Positions 29,408 to 37,990 of a stretch of 38,452 nt of DNA are shown here, piece after piece. Within the stretch, counting starts at the first letter, position 1; the number at the start of each line of letters is the position of its first letter. The position numbers were made by a program, and so were the translations under genes. Source of the stretch: Candidatus Omnitrophota bacterium (lineage in GTDB: Bacteria; Omnitrophota; Koll11; Duberdicusellales; 4484-171); contig JAUYCY010000015.1 of the NCBI GenBank assembly GCA_030692055.1, positions 1 to 38,452 of the forward strand. Direction: 5' to 3'. The notes beneath the pieces are model-generated. The model made no database searches. It saw only the letters and a program-made list of their open reading frames with translations, and was not told the origin of the DNA.

Positions 29408-31078
29408 ATGAAAAGAAAACTCTGGAAAATAAAAGAGTTAACTCCCCAAGCCCAAGAGCTAGGCAAAAGATATAATATCTCTACATATCTAGCCCAAATT
29501 CTTCTTAACCGTGGTATAGAAGAAGCTAGTTTCAAGTCATTTCTTAACCACGATCTTTCAAGCCTATACTCATCGTATCTACTTCCTGATATTGAAAGGG
29601 CAGTAAAAAGAATTAAGTTAGCAGTCAGTAGGAAAGAGAGGATTCTAGTTGTTGGGGATTATGATGTTGATGGAATTACATCGCTAGCAATTTTTTATGA
29701 GTTCATAAAAGAATTTTCTGATACATTTTCTTTTTATATTCCGCACCGCGTTAAAGAAGGGTATGGTTTAAATACTGAAGCGATAGAAAAGGCAAAAAAG
29801 GAAAATAGAAGTTTAATCATTGCTTTTGACTGCGGGACCAATTCTTTTGAAGAGATAAATTTAGCCAAAAATTATGGGATAGATATAGTTGTTATTGATC
29901 ACCATCATCCTAAAGATAATTTAAATAACCCTTTTGCCTTCATCAATCCCAAAAGAAAAGATTCAGCTTACCCGTTCTCTGACTTAAGTAGCGCTGCATT
30001 ATCTTTTAAGCTCCTGCAAGCATTAAAAGAAGATATGTGTTTTGAGGTATTAGATTTAGTGGCATTATCTTTGGTTTGCGACGTTGTTCCCCTAAAAGGT
30101 GAAAATAGAGTTTTATTAAAAGAAGGGCTAAGGCAGCTGCGAAAAACCACTCGCCCTGCAATAAAAGCCCTTTGTAAGATAAGCAAAATAAAACAGGAAA
30201 ATATAGATAATTTTCATATAGGCTATATTCTTGGCCCGAGAATCAACGCTTCGGGAAGAGTGGCGTCGGCAAAAGATGCTTTAGAAATTTTCTTAACCGA
30301 AGATAAAGAAAAAATTTTAGATATCGCTTCAAAACTACATGAGTATAACCAAATGAGGAAAGGTATTGAAACGGATATTTTAAAAGAGGCGGAAGAAAGG
30401 TTAAGTTTTAACGTAGTAAATGATTACGCCATTGTGGTTAGCGGCGATGGCTGGCATTCGGGAGTTTTAGGTATTGTCGCTGCGCGCTTAGTAGATAAAT
30501 ACTACAGGCCTTCTTTTGTAATTTCTTTTGACCAAAATTTAGGCAAAGGCTCAGGTAGGTCTATCCATAGTGTTCACCTTATGGAGGTTTTAGATAAATG
30601 CGCCGGCCCTTTATGCAGCTATGGCGGGCACAGAAAAGCCGCTGGCATAGAAATTGCCAGAGAAGATTTAGATGGTTTTAAAGAAAGATTAAATACGTAT
30701 ATAAAAGAGAATATTAAATCTACTGATTTGGTTCCGGTGCTCGATATAGATTTAAAAATGAGTTTTGAAGATATAAGCGTGGAGTTTATCGGGGAACTAG
30801 AGAGTTTAGAGCCTTTTGGCGAAGAAAATCCCAGAGTTCTATTTGCAAGCCTCGGTATTTTAAAAAAAAGCCCGCCTAAAAAAATAAGCAATGGTTACTC
30901 TGTGTGGCTTACTGACAATAAGAAAACCTTTGAGGGTATTATTTACGATAGGGATATATTAGATGTTATTGAGTTTGGGGATAGCTTAGATATAGTGTAT
31001 TCTTTAGAAAAGAATAACTATCACAATATTCCCAAGTTAGTTATTAGGGACGCGCGGCTGGCGGGAAACAAAAGTTGA
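29408..31078 (+). CDS. recJ: Single-stranded-DNA exonuclease RecJ
   Basis: 556 residues, normal length. A 5'-3' ssDNA exonuclease for recombination and mismatch repair. DHH motifs: VVGDYDVDGITS (D84-Y-D-V-D-G), AFDCGTN (~139), VIDHHHP (D164HHH), SAALSFKLLQAL (~195). HIGYILGPRINASGR (~274) and the DHHA1 motif CSYGGHRKAAGIEI (~406) complete the active site, followed by the OB domain. The last 42 bp overlap the convergent rpmB gene tail to tail. Confidence 0.95.
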   Translation: MKRKLWKIKELTPQAQELGKRYNISTYLAQILLNRGIEEASFKSFLNHDLSSLYSSYLLPDIERAVKRIKLAVSRKERILVVGDYDVDGITSLAIFYEFIKEFSDTFSFYIPHRVKEGYGLNTEAIEKAKKENRSLIIAFDCGTNSFEEINLAKNYGIDIVVIDHHHPKDNLNNPFAFINPKRKDSAYPFSDLSSAALSFKLLQALKEDMCFEVLDLVALSLVCDVVPLKGENRVLLKEGLRQLRKTTRPAIKALCKISKIKQENIDNFHIGYILGPRINASGRVASAKDALEIFLTEDKEKILDIASKLHEYNQMRKGIETDILKEAEERLSFNVVNDYAIVVSGDGWHSGVLGIVAARLVDKYYRPSFVISFDQNLGKGSGRSIHSVHLMEVLDKCAGPLCSYGGHRKAAGIEIAREDLDGFKERLNTYIKENIKSTDLVPVLDIDLKMSFEDISVEFIGELESLEPFGEENPRVLFASLGILKKSPPKKISNGYSVWLTDNKKTFEGIIYDRDILDVIEFGDSLDIVYSLEKNNYHNIPKLVIRDARLAGNKS

Positions 31079-31291
31079 CTTTCCGCTTTTAATACACCTA
31101 GTACAGATAAGTATTCTTTTAACTTTACCGTTTGTAATTATTCTTCTTTTTTGAAGGTTAGGAATAAATCTTCTTTTTGATATTCCCGTAGTTTTCTTTC
31201 CCACGCCTCCCTTAGCCTTAGCAAGGCCACGCCTTGTAATGGAGGAACCAGTTACTGCCTTTTTGTGACAAATTTCGCAGTGCCTACTCAT
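31037..31291 (-). CDS. rpmB: Ribosomal protein bL28
   Basis: 84 residues. Zinc-binding form: C5-x2-C8 (SRHCEICHK) and C63-x2-C66 (LICTRCIKSG). The L28 core TGSSITRRGLAK and RFIPNLQKRRI is intact. Ribosome site CAGGGAG is 6 nt before the ATG. Its 3' end is antisense to the recJ 3' end for 42 bp, so the last ~13 codons (STFVSRQPRVPNN) share DNA with recJ. Confidence 0.95.
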   Translation of the reverse strand: MSRHCEICHKKAVTGSSITRRGLAKAKGGVGKKTTGISKRRFIPNLQKRRIITNGKVKRILICTRCIKSGKSTFVSRQPRVPNN

Positions 31292-31322
31292 TTTTACTCC
31301 CTGTATCTCTTATATAAATATA

Positions 31323-31338
31323 ATTAGGTATACCTAAT
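31323..31338 (-). promoter_or_regulatory. Perfect 16-bp palindrome upstream of rpmB, operator candidate
   Basis: ATTAGGTATACCTAAT is perfectly self-complementary and lies 32 bp upstream of the rpmB ATG, next to a possible minus-strand -10 (TATATTTATATAAG). It could bind a dimeric repressor such as a metal sensor; no regulator is encoded nearby. Confidence 0.4.
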
Positions 31339-31592
31339 ATCTGCAGGAAAGACTAATATACTTGTAAATTAGTGCTTGTCAAGGGAAAAGTGCTAAAGAT
31401 AAGTGCTAAAGATAGGCTAAAAAGGGCCTAAGATAGCCTTTTAAATGCATAGCGCATAGCGTAAGAATTATTTACCGCTATCTGCCTGCCAGGTGGGTGC
31501 GTCATGCGCTAGCGTTTTTTAGGTTGACCTTGAAATTTTTAGAAATATGTGGTATACCATAACTGAAAACAAAAAGTTCTTTAAAAGCTAAG
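31339..31592. other. Intergenic region between rpmB and the riboswitch
   Basis: Holds a direct repeat AAGTGCTAAAGATAAGTGC, TAAAGATAGG (about 31389-31415), an AGGCT...AGCCT-like hairpin, a GCATAGCGCATAGCG word (31446-31462) and a degraded REP palindrome (31489-31515). The promoter for the riboswitch transcript lies at its right end. Confidence 0.5.
31530..31558 (+). promoter_or_regulatory. Predicted promoter of the riboswitch transcript
   Basis: TTGAAA (31530-31535) and TATACC (31553-31558) with 17-bp spacing. An overlapping TTGACC at 31524 is an alternative -35. Transcription would start about 30 nt before the aptamer. Confidence 0.45.
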
Positions 31593-31692
31593 CCTATATT
31601 GAAAAAGGCAAACCCCGATGAAAGTCGGGGGGCGCAAAGCTCTAAGAGCCTAAAGCCTGTGCAAGGCTATGGTAGTCAGCTGCCGGTATAGT
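31593..31692 (+). ncRNA. Cyclic di-GMP-I (GEMM) riboswitch aptamer
   Basis: P1 closes by CTATA (31594-31598) with TATAG (31687-31691). The conserved AAAGGCAAACC entry is followed by stem CCCCGA with GAAA tetraloop and TCGGGG. Then come GGCGCAAAGC and the tetraloop receptor CCTAAA with CTATGG, ending in GTAGTCAGCTGCCGG. All hallmarks of the class I c-di-GMP aptamer are present. It precedes the TIGR04073-like gene. Confidence 0.93.
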
Positions 31693-31706
31693 TAAGATTT
31701 GTAATT

Positions 31707-31740
31707 AAAACCCATAGTCAATAAGGCTATGGGTTTTTTG
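31707..31740 (+). terminator. Riboswitch expression-platform terminator
   Basis: AAAACCCATAG (31707-31717) pairs with CTATGGGTTTT (31727-31737), ending in T6. The 3' arm GGCTATGGG repeats the aptamer's own GGCTATGG (31665-31672). CCCATAG can therefore pair either with the aptamer strand (antiterminator) or with the terminator strand. Ligand binding would free CCCATAG for the terminator, predicting an OFF switch. Confidence 0.8.
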
Positions 31741-31744
31741 TTTA

Positions 31745-31836
31745 ATGCACAGATGGTCACAGATAAACACCACAGATAAGCACAAGATATTATCCGTGTT
31801 AATCTGTGGTCTGCATCTGTGCTAATCTGTGTATCG
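31745..31836. repeat. Word hairpin (CACAGATAAGCACAGAT type)
   Basis: CACAGATGGTCACAGATAAA, CACCACAGATAAGCACAAG, followed by reverse words TCCGTGTTAATCTGTGG, CTGCATCTGTGCTAATC, TGTGTATC. It lies between the terminator and the ribosome site AAAGGAGGT (31837-31845). Confidence 0.65.
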
Positions 31837-31850
31837 AAAGGAGGTGCGTT

Positions 31851-32189
31851 ATGTTAAAGAGAACCGTGGTGTTGATGATTGTGGCATTGGTGGTTTGTTC
31901 AGTAACAAGCGTGTATGCCGAAGATAAGAATGCGCTTACGAAACTAGGCAGGGGTTTATCGAATGCAGTTACCGGTGTAGTTGAAATTCCTAAACAGATT
32001 TACCTAGTTTCTAAAGAACGCGAACCGGTTTCTGGTATTACCTATGGTACTGCAAAAGGTATTTGCTATGGGCTTTTACGCACAGGAGCAGGCGTTTATG
32101 ATTCTTTAGCGTTTGCATTTCCTCCTTATGATAAGCCTATTTTAGAGCCAGAATATGTATTTGAGGGTTGGGGGGCAGAGCAGAAGTAA
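31851..32189 (+). CDS. TIGR04073-like exosortase-associated exported protein
   Basis: 112 residues from the ATG that follows AAAGGAGGT; the frame upstream only reads word repeats. Signal peptide ~1-23 (KRTVVLMIVALVVCSVTSVYA). The mature body LTKLGRGLSNAVTGVVEIPK, GITYGTAKGICYGLLRTGAG and a tail with ILEPEYVF matches my memory of the TIGR04073 family found in exosortase-containing genomes. Function unknown, likely envelope. Controlled by the c-di-GMP riboswitch upstream. Followed by a terminator. Confidence 0.8.
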   Translation: MLKRTVVLMIVALVVCSVTSVYAEDKNALTKLGRGLSNAVTGVVEIPKQIYLVSKEREPVSGITYGTAKGICYGLLRTGAGVYDSLAFAFPPYDKPILEPEYVFEGWGAEQK

Positions 32190-32288
32190 CCCTTGAATTT
32201 CAAGAAAATTACCTTCGGTAATAACTATTTAGGTTATTTTCAGTGGTTAGGAAAGTTTTATACTTTCCTATACCATAAAAAAGAATTG

Positions 32289-32317
32289 GGGTGTGATCTA
32301 AACATTACACCCTTTTT
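32289..32317 (+). terminator. Rho-independent terminator after the TIGR04073-like gene
   Basis: GGGTGTGAT/ATTACACCC stem (one G.T), loop CTAAAC, then TTTTT. A smaller ATTACC-TTC-GGTAAT hairpin lies at about 32209-32223. Confidence 0.88.
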
Positions 32318-32328
32318 CTTATTTATAT

Positions 32329-32415
32329 TTGATTACACAGATTAGGGAAGAGATTACACCGATTGAGGATTTAATAATCTGTGTAATCATTCTTGAATCC
32401 GTGTAATCATTTTTA
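32329..32415. repeat. Word hairpin (GATTACACAGATTA type)
   Basis: GATTACACAGATTAGGG, GATTACACCGATTGAGG then AATCTGTGTAATCATT, GAATCCGTGTAATC. Same family as 25780-25860. It fills the gap between two convergent genes. Confidence 0.7.
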
Positions 32416-32419
32416 TATG

Positions 32420-34357
32420 TTATATTTCCTGCCTCAACTGTTTTTCCGCATCCACCACATCGCGATTTATTCGATTTAAGCAATTTATTATTTTGTTTCT
32501 AAAACCATCGTTGATAGCTTTTGAGGTTTGCATTTCCCTGAGCACCTGGATGCTCATTCTAAAATATCTTACAATTTCACCTTCGTCGACATCGCAAAAT
32601 TTACTCAGTTTATTAAAACTTGTGCCTGCAAACCAAGCGCAGGCAGCTTCACTTAAATTAAAGTAAAATTTCTTACTTAAGGGAAAAATATGAAACATTC
32701 TTTCCTGTTTATGGACATTTGCGATAAATTTGTTTAGTTCATTCTTTAGCTTTTTTATTTTTTTATTCAGCTTTGGATTACGTTCGCCTTTGCGTGGCTC
32801 ATAGGTGAGCGCATTTATTACAATAAACAAGCTTTCCGCATCTAATCCGTCAAGATAGCCATTATCAAAAAGTTCTCCTACCTGTAACTCAAAACTATAC
32901 ACCTTAGAAGCTAAGCTTGCTTTCGTGCTTATCCCGCCATCTATAATATAATCTAAGTTTTTAAGCAGAGAAATTTTTCTCTTTAGAAGCCCAAGGACCT
33001 CTTTTTTCTCTAAGGCATTTGCCTGATGAAAATGAAACGATTGAGGATAAATATCATAAATTCTATCGCCCATTATTCTGTAGAGGTTTAAAATTGTAGC
33101 ATAACAGGAGTTAAGTTGGCTTTGTATAGGTTCGTAATTACCGTAGATTATATCTTCTAGCGAAACTGCATCTATATGGTAGGGGTTTACTTTCAGTATC
33201 ACATTGCCTTCTTTGTCAATGCCGCGCCTTCCTGCGCGCCCGGCCATCTGATAAAAATCTCGCGTTTTTAAATAACCATGGTATCTTCCATAAAATTTGC
33301 TTAAAGTATCAAAGACGACAGTTCTGGCCGGCATATTTACCCCAAGAGCAAAAGTTTCCGTGGTAAAGATAAATTTTATTAAACCGGTAGTAAAGAGTTG
33401 TTCAATGATTTCTTTCAAGGTAGGTAGCAACCCCGCATGATGATAGGCAATACCTCTTTTTATGAGCGGATAGAGATAGCTGATATGGGCAGAAGAGGAG
33501 ATATTGAACTTTTGGATGAGTTCATCAAATTTTTGAATAATAAATTTTTCTTCATCAAATTTAAGGAAATTAACATGAGATATTTCTTGAGCTAAGTCTT
33601 CGCAGCGCCTGCGTGAAAAAGAAAAATAGAGGCAGGAAAGGGCATTGTTTCTTTTTAAATAGTCTATTAGTGTCGTCATTCTATTGGTTCTGAACTGAAG
33701 ATATTGTTTTCCAGGATAGTATTCTTTTAATTTCTCTTTTAAATAACCGGAATGTTTTAATTCCTTTAGATTTGTAAATAAATCATTATTACATTGGAAG
33801 AAAAAATGTAATGGCACCGGCCTCGTTTTTTCTATCACTGCCTTTAGGGGAAACTTGTGAACTTTTTTAAACCACTCCACAAATTCTTCAATATTAGGGA
33901 TAGTGGCACTGAGGGCAAGCATTTTCATATGCGAGGGCAGTAATATTATTGCTTCTTCCCAGACTGTGCCTCTTTCAATATCATCGAGAAAATGTATTTC
34001 ATCAAAGATCAGCCACTCTCTATTTTCAAATTCCTTGGGATCGACTAAAATAGCATTACGAAATATCTCCGTAGTCATGATCAAAATTGGAGCATCTCGG
34101 TTAATGCTTACATCCCCGGTCAAAATACCTACTTGTTGGGGGTATTTTTTAGAAAAATCTCGAAATTTTTGGTTAGAAAGTGCTTTTATTGGGGCAGTAT
34201 AAATTACACCTTTTTTATTTTTTATGCAATCTTCAATAATATATTCAGCAATAAGGGTTTTGCCCGCTCCAGTAGGCGCGCTCACTATTACTGAGTTACC
34301 GCTACGCGCGTAACTAATTGCTTCTTCCTGAAATTTGTCTAATTGGAAATTTTCCAT
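32420..34357 (-). CDS. Ski2-like DEAD/DEAH superfamily II helicase
   Basis: 645 residues. Walker A is APTGAGKT (27-34), Walker B DEIH (119-122, in WLIFDEIHFLDD), motif III LSATIP (~153), motif VI QMAGRAGRRG (~375). Motif Ia is YTAPIKALSNQKFRDF. The order and the MPARTVVFD and GRAGRRGID segments match Ski2/Mtr4-type RNA helicases (COG4581). The C-terminal third (~450-640) corresponds to a shortened DSHCT-like domain. Bacterial roles are largely unknown; RNA unwinding or turnover is likely. Single gene, its own predicted promoter. Confidence 0.88.
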   Translation of the reverse strand: MENFQLDKFQEEAISYARSGNSVIVSAPTGAGKTLIAEYIIEDCIKNKKGVIYTAPIKALSNQKFRDFSKKYPQQVGILTGDVSINRDAPILIMTTEIFRNAILVDPKEFENREWLIFDEIHFLDDIERGTVWEEAIILLPSHMKMLALSATIPNIEEFVEWFKKVHKFPLKAVIEKTRPVPLHFFFQCNNDLFTNLKELKHSGYLKEKLKEYYPGKQYLQFRTNRMTTLIDYLKRNNALSCLYFSFSRRRCEDLAQEISHVNFLKFDEEKFIIQKFDELIQKFNISSSAHISYLYPLIKRGIAYHHAGLLPTLKEIIEQLFTTGLIKFIFTTETFALGVNMPARTVVFDTLSKFYGRYHGYLKTRDFYQMAGRAGRRGIDKEGNVILKVNPYHIDAVSLEDIIYGNYEPIQSQLNSCYATILNLYRIMGDRIYDIYPQSFHFHQANALEKKEVLGLLKRKISLLKNLDYIIDGGISTKASLASKVYSFELQVGELFDNGYLDGLDAESLFIVINALTYEPRKGERNPKLNKKIKKLKNELNKFIANVHKQERMFHIFPLSKKFYFNLSEAACAWFAGTSFNKLSKFCDVDEGEIVRYFRMSIQVLREMQTSKAINDGFRNKIINCLNRINRDVVDAEKQLRQEI

Positions 34358-34416
34358 AATAAAATTAGATTGAGGTTAAGATAGATTTTTTAACTTTAGC
34401 TTAAAATTCCCACATT

Positions 34417-34425
34417 ATTATACCA
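34417..34425 (-). promoter_or_regulatory. Extended -10 promoter for the helicase gene
   Basis: On the minus strand TGGTATAAT is a perfect extended -10. No clear -35. The predicted leader is about 55 nt and crosses a TTAAGATAG/TTTAACTTTAGC word hairpin (34365-34405). Confidence 0.5.
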
Positions 34426-34705
34426 GAAATAACCAAATAAGTACCGGTAAAATAGAAATGCAAAAGTTAATTATAAGCTATAGCTACAAGATAGAAATTA
34501 CGATGAATATTAGTTAGTGTCTATATCAAAATAATCTTGCAACGAAAGTTTGAAGCGATACAAGATGTTCAAGAGAAAATCAAAACTATCCCGATACGAT
34601 TCCCGATGTCGCTTTAACTGAACATTATCGCTCATCGGGATTTCGCTTTATAAAATTATTTTAAGGTACTCAAAAAACCATATATTTAAAGCCCAAGGCG
34701 CGAGC

Positions 34706-34832
34706 GTGGTCGGCCTGCCTGCCGGCAGGCAGGGATTTTCCCGACGAAATAGTCGGGACAAGCTGCTCCACACGCAGCGTCTGTGAGAAACCACGGGCTT
34801 TAGCCCGTGGAGCTTTATTTTCAGACCGACCA
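34706..34832 (+). repeat. Multi-hairpin repeat with GTGGTCGG/CCGACCA ends, copy 2
   Basis: Inverted ends GTGGTCGG and CCGACCA enclose three hairpins: the perfect CCTGCC...GGCAGG palindrome (34714-34733), TCCCGAC-GAAATA-GTCGGGA, and CCACGGGCTT-TAGCCCGTGG. The fold would be a four-way junction. The core matches 21663-21842, in which different small palindromes occupy the loops. Confidence 0.7.
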
Positions 34833-35034
34833 TCCCCGGGGCTTTAGCCCGAGGGTAGTAAAGGGCTGCGAAGCAAAGCCAGTATTAGTTGGCTGAGCGA
34901 GGGTATTTGTAACACAATCTGGTTATAGCCAGATTGTGCAGAGGTCTGAAACCACGGGCTTTTAGCCCGGGGAGTGGATTCATTCACAATTAACGCATAG
35001 CGTAAAGCCAACCATTGCTGCATAAAACTTTTTA

Positions 35035-35183
35035 AAGAAGATGAAAACTGCCGAGGGCGGGAGTTGTATGTGCTCTCTGACGATAGTCAGAGTTTTCCAA
35101 GAACATAGCGCATCCAACACTACTGATGCATAGTATAAAGCTATTCATTTGTGCGTAAACTTTTCAAAAAATATAAAGACTGC
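35035..35183 (+). mobile_element. Structured element unit left of the TPR gene
   Basis: GTTG (35063-35066), T, stem ATGTGCT, hairpin CTCTGAC-GATA-GTCAGAG, weak second hairpin, stem AGCGCAT, C, CAAC complementary to GTTG. The tail GTGCGTAAACTTTTCAAAAA and TATAAAGACTGCC matches the array at 38187-38450, but the downstream target copy is cut off after ACTGCC. The preceding sequence from about 34988 (GCATAGCGTAAAGCC, TAAAACTTTTTAAAG) looks like the tail of an earlier, headless unit. Confidence 0.7.
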
Positions 35184-35271
35184 CCCTGGTCTAAGGAATA
35201 CCCAAAAGGCAATTTGTCAATTAACTTACCATCTTTCAGATTGCTACAATAATAATTCCTCGTCAACGAAA

Positions 35272-35300
35272 TAAAAAACTCGGCAGTGCGGCATGCCGAG
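35272..35300 (-). terminator. Terminator of the TPR gene
   Basis: On the minus strand CTCGGCA / TGCCGAG form a 7-bp stem around an 8-base loop, followed by TTTTTTATTT. It lies about 95 nt beyond the TPR stop codon. Confidence 0.75.
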
Positions 35301-35394
35301 CTTCTCGAAGGTGTGCCTTAAGAATCGATAAGTAAAATTTTTGATGCGGTGAAATTTATTTAGAAAGAATAGGAGAATATGATGTTTTTATAAA

Positions 35395-37908
35395 TCATCT
35401 ATCATAATGTGGCCCGATGTATTGCACCAAAAGAACCTCCCCTGTTACCGCGTCTATCTTAACTAAATAATGCTCTCCTTCATTTTTCGCTAGCCACACT
35501 AAACGATACTCTGCGAATTCATAAAGCGGGTCAAATAAATCTGGAATAAAATTGTTGTTAAACGAAATTAATTCTGGCTGGATACAAAGCTCTATTTTAC
35601 CTATTGTAGTTTTTTCAACAGCATTTGGAGGATAATAAACTTCAGCCGTTCTTGTTTCTTGTGAGAAGGGTGAAAACTTCCCCTTTAACGTCTTCTCAGC
35701 TATTTTCTTTGCTTCTTCTTCAGAAATCAGAGGCCTTGTAGGGATTTCTTCGGTTGGCAGAGGATACATACTGTTTTGAATCTGGAAACAATTTTCGCAG
35801 CCGTAATCATACTTACCAAATAAGTGCACCGTAAAATTCCGGTTATAATAAAAACTATCGCTCTCTTTTAAAGGTACGCCTTTATATTGTGAGCCAGCAG
35901 AATAAACATAGAGAGTGTTTTGCCCGCTAAATGACAAATTCTCAATAACATCTTCGGAAATCTTAAAATACTCCTTGCTTTTTCTTAGGTATTCCTTCAT
36001 GGCCCTCTCTCTTGTCTCAATCACTTCATTGCGGAATTCCTCAGGAATCCAATCAATATGAAACTCATTCTTTCTGACCCCTTTCATTACCATCGCGGAT
36101 TCTAAAAACCCCTTGTATTCAAACTCAAATTTAACAAGGAAAGCCCTTCCGGAAGTCCCGCCAATCGCATTCCACCAAGATATCCAAGGCCTACCTTCTC
36201 CGCTCCCATATGGGTCTATATTTTCCGAAGAGACAGCGTAAACAGTAATATTATTCGAGGATTGAGAAACCCTAATATTTCCCAAAGAAATTCTAAAATC
36301 CCGCTTCTCTTCCGGAGTTAGTTTTTTAAATTTGAGTTTCGGGGGATAGTTTTTTAACGGGGTGTTTATATAATATTGCACATGGGATATTTCTTTCTGT
36401 ACGTTATATTCTCCGTAATTATCAGGATTGCCAAACAAGTACTTTCTGTTAATGTTTCGATTTGAAGACAACTCCGACAATTTCTTGTAATAAGATAGGG
36501 CGGGATCGTAATCATTAAGTGCGGTCAGTAATCTGCAAAGAGAATAAAAATATAAAATTTGCTGAGAGACATAGCTTTCTTGAGCCCCGAAAGTCTCAAT
36601 AGTTTTAAGGCAGCTATTAAGAGCTTTTCGGTATTCACTCTTATAGGAATAAGCCCTTGTCAATAAATAGAGGGCTTCATAATAATTGGGCTTAATTTCC
36701 AACGATTTTAAAGCAGCTTCGATTGCCTCCGGATATTGTTGTTTAAAGAAATACCCTTCTCCCAATAAGCGGTATATTTCTTCATCTTTTACGCCCATTT
36801 CTAAAGCTTTATGGCAATTAAGAATTATCCTATCGGCATTTTTACGTCCAGTCTCTCTGGAAAATTTCAGGTATTCACTTAAATTCCGTCCATAGCGGAC
36901 ATGGGCTTGGAGAAATAACCCTTCTGCAATTTTTTTATGGATAAACCCATCTTTAGGATTGAGGGATTCTAACAATGAAATATTCTCCTGTATTTTCTTA
37001 TCTCCGCTTCCCTCATTAAAAGATAGCGGGATACTAAGAGCTGACAATACGTATGCTGCGCTGGCATCGTTAGGGTAGTCTTTTAGGTAAAGTTCACATA
37101 TATAAATCATAAATTCTGCTATGTGATTTCCGCCCAATAAATTATTGGCTTTTATATCTGGCATCTTTTGAAATGCTTCTTTCCAACTTAAGACCGCATC
37201 TTTATATTGCCCGAGCCGGCAATAAAGTTCTCCTATATGAAAATAATTTGAGTTTTCACTAAATTTCTCCTTATTTATTTCGCTTTCCAAATAAGTTTTT
37301 ACTTTGGGTTCCATTTCATAATATTTTTTATAAAAGTCCAACTCCTTATAAAAGTTTCCTGTTGTACGATAAATAAAGGGGATCTGGTAAGACCACCAAA
37401 GTCCACCTAAGGGAGATTTTTCGGTTTTTTTATCTTCAGGCAACAAATCCAAACCTTTCTGATAATATTCTATGGCTTTCTCATAGTGGGAATTCATTTT
37501 GTCGTATTTAGCATCTACCCCCTTAAGCTGAAATCCTAAGCTACTGCCCATATCATTATAGATTTGAGCTATTTCATAATATGGATAATAATAATCGGGT
37601 TTTAAACCAATAGCCTTCTGGTAATAGTCCAGCGCTTTTTTTAAGAAACTGTCCCGATCGCCTTCTATTAAAAATTTGCCATTAGAACTCATTCCTTTAT
37701 AACATCTACCAATACCAAGGTAAGCACGATAATCCTTGGGCCCTAGCTCAATAGCTTTTTGATACAAAGATATAGCCTTTTCATATTCCCCCGCCTTCCT
37801 TAGCTCTTTGGCTTTTTTTCTAAGATCTGCTACAGAAATATCCTGTGCAAAAGCAAAGACATTAAGAAAACAAGCGGCTGTTAATATTAATATTATTTTT
37901 TTCCCCAT
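35395..37908 (-). CDS. Large exported TPR protein with PepSY-like C-terminus
   Basis: 837 residues from the second ATG; I prefer it over the ATG at 37923 because GAGG lies 6 nt before it and the signal peptide (GKKIILILTAACFLNVFAFA) then starts cleanly. Residues ~25-470 hold many TPRs (KAGEYEKAISLYQKAIELGP, KALDYYQKAIGLKPDYYYPY, YPEAIEAALKSLEIKPNYYE). The C-terminal region (~540-837) has SGRAFLVKFEFEYKGFLES and ends in YRLVWLAKNEGEHYLVKIDA followed by VTGEVLLV, a PepSY-like ending. A CENC pair (CGYxCENCF near 715) is notable. Periplasmic scaffold role likely, partner unknown. It is flanked on both sides by related structured elements. Confidence 0.8.
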   Translation of the reverse strand: MGKKIILILTAACFLNVFAFAQDISVADLRKKAKELRKAGEYEKAISLYQKAIELGPKDYRAYLGIGRCYKGMSSNGKFLIEGDRDSFLKKALDYYQKAIGLKPDYYYPYYEIAQIYNDMGSSLGFQLKGVDAKYDKMNSHYEKAIEYYQKGLDLLPEDKKTEKSPLGGLWWSYQIPFIYRTTGNFYKELDFYKKYYEMEPKVKTYLESEINKEKFSENSNYFHIGELYCRLGQYKDAVLSWKEAFQKMPDIKANNLLGGNHIAEFMIYICELYLKDYPNDASAAYVLSALSIPLSFNEGSGDKKIQENISLLESLNPKDGFIHKKIAEGLFLQAHVRYGRNLSEYLKFSRETGRKNADRIILNCHKALEMGVKDEEIYRLLGEGYFFKQQYPEAIEAALKSLEIKPNYYEALYLLTRAYSYKSEYRKALNSCLKTIETFGAQESYVSQQILYFYSLCRLLTALNDYDPALSYYKKLSELSSNRNINRKYLFGNPDNYGEYNVQKEISHVQYYINTPLKNYPPKLKFKKLTPEEKRDFRISLGNIRVSQSSNNITVYAVSSENIDPYGSGEGRPWISWWNAIGGTSGRAFLVKFEFEYKGFLESAMVMKGVRKNEFHIDWIPEEFRNEVIETRERAMKEYLRKSKEYFKISEDVIENLSFSGQNTLYVYSAGSQYKGVPLKESDSFYYNRNFTVHLFGKYDYGCENCFQIQNSMYPLPTEEIPTRPLISEEEAKKIAEKTLKGKFSPFSQETRTAEVYYPPNAVEKTTIGKIELCIQPELISFNNNFIPDLFDPLYEFAEYRLVWLAKNEGEHYLVKIDAVTGEVLLVQYIGPHYDR

Positions 37909-37981
37909 GCTAAGCCTCGACATACATTTTAAGTGGCTAAATAACAGTTCTTTGAAAATAATTAGTTTTAATATTTTTAAT

Positions 37982-37990
37982 ATTATACCA
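37982..37990 (-). promoter_or_regulatory. Extended -10 promoter for the TPR gene
   Basis: Minus-strand TGGTATAAT, identical to that of the helicase gene. The -35 is weak (TTTATT at 38005-38010, 17-bp spacing). Confidence 0.5.

Larger units (their letters stand above)
34426..35270. other. About 850 bp of non-coding repeat sequence
   Basis: In order: ATCGGGATTTCGCTTTATAA and TTAAGGTACTCAAAAAACC (34636-34680, shared with 20780-20826); the GTGGTCGG...CCGACCA element (34706-34832); a GGGCTTTAGCCC hairpin; AATCTGGTTATAGCCAGATT hairpin (34917-34936); a second CCACGGGCTT hairpin (about 34950-34975); a GCATAGCG word; and a structured-element unit (35041-35183). No gene supported. Confidence 0.55.

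Noticed and set aside
34648..34833. 61-codon minus-strand frame
   Set aside because: Reads the second copy of the multi-hairpin repeat (includes PAGRPT-type repeat peptides).
35035..35183. Hammerhead-type ribozyme, because of CTGATG in the tail
   Set aside because: The GAAA core and proper stems are missing, and the motif is absent from the other element groups.
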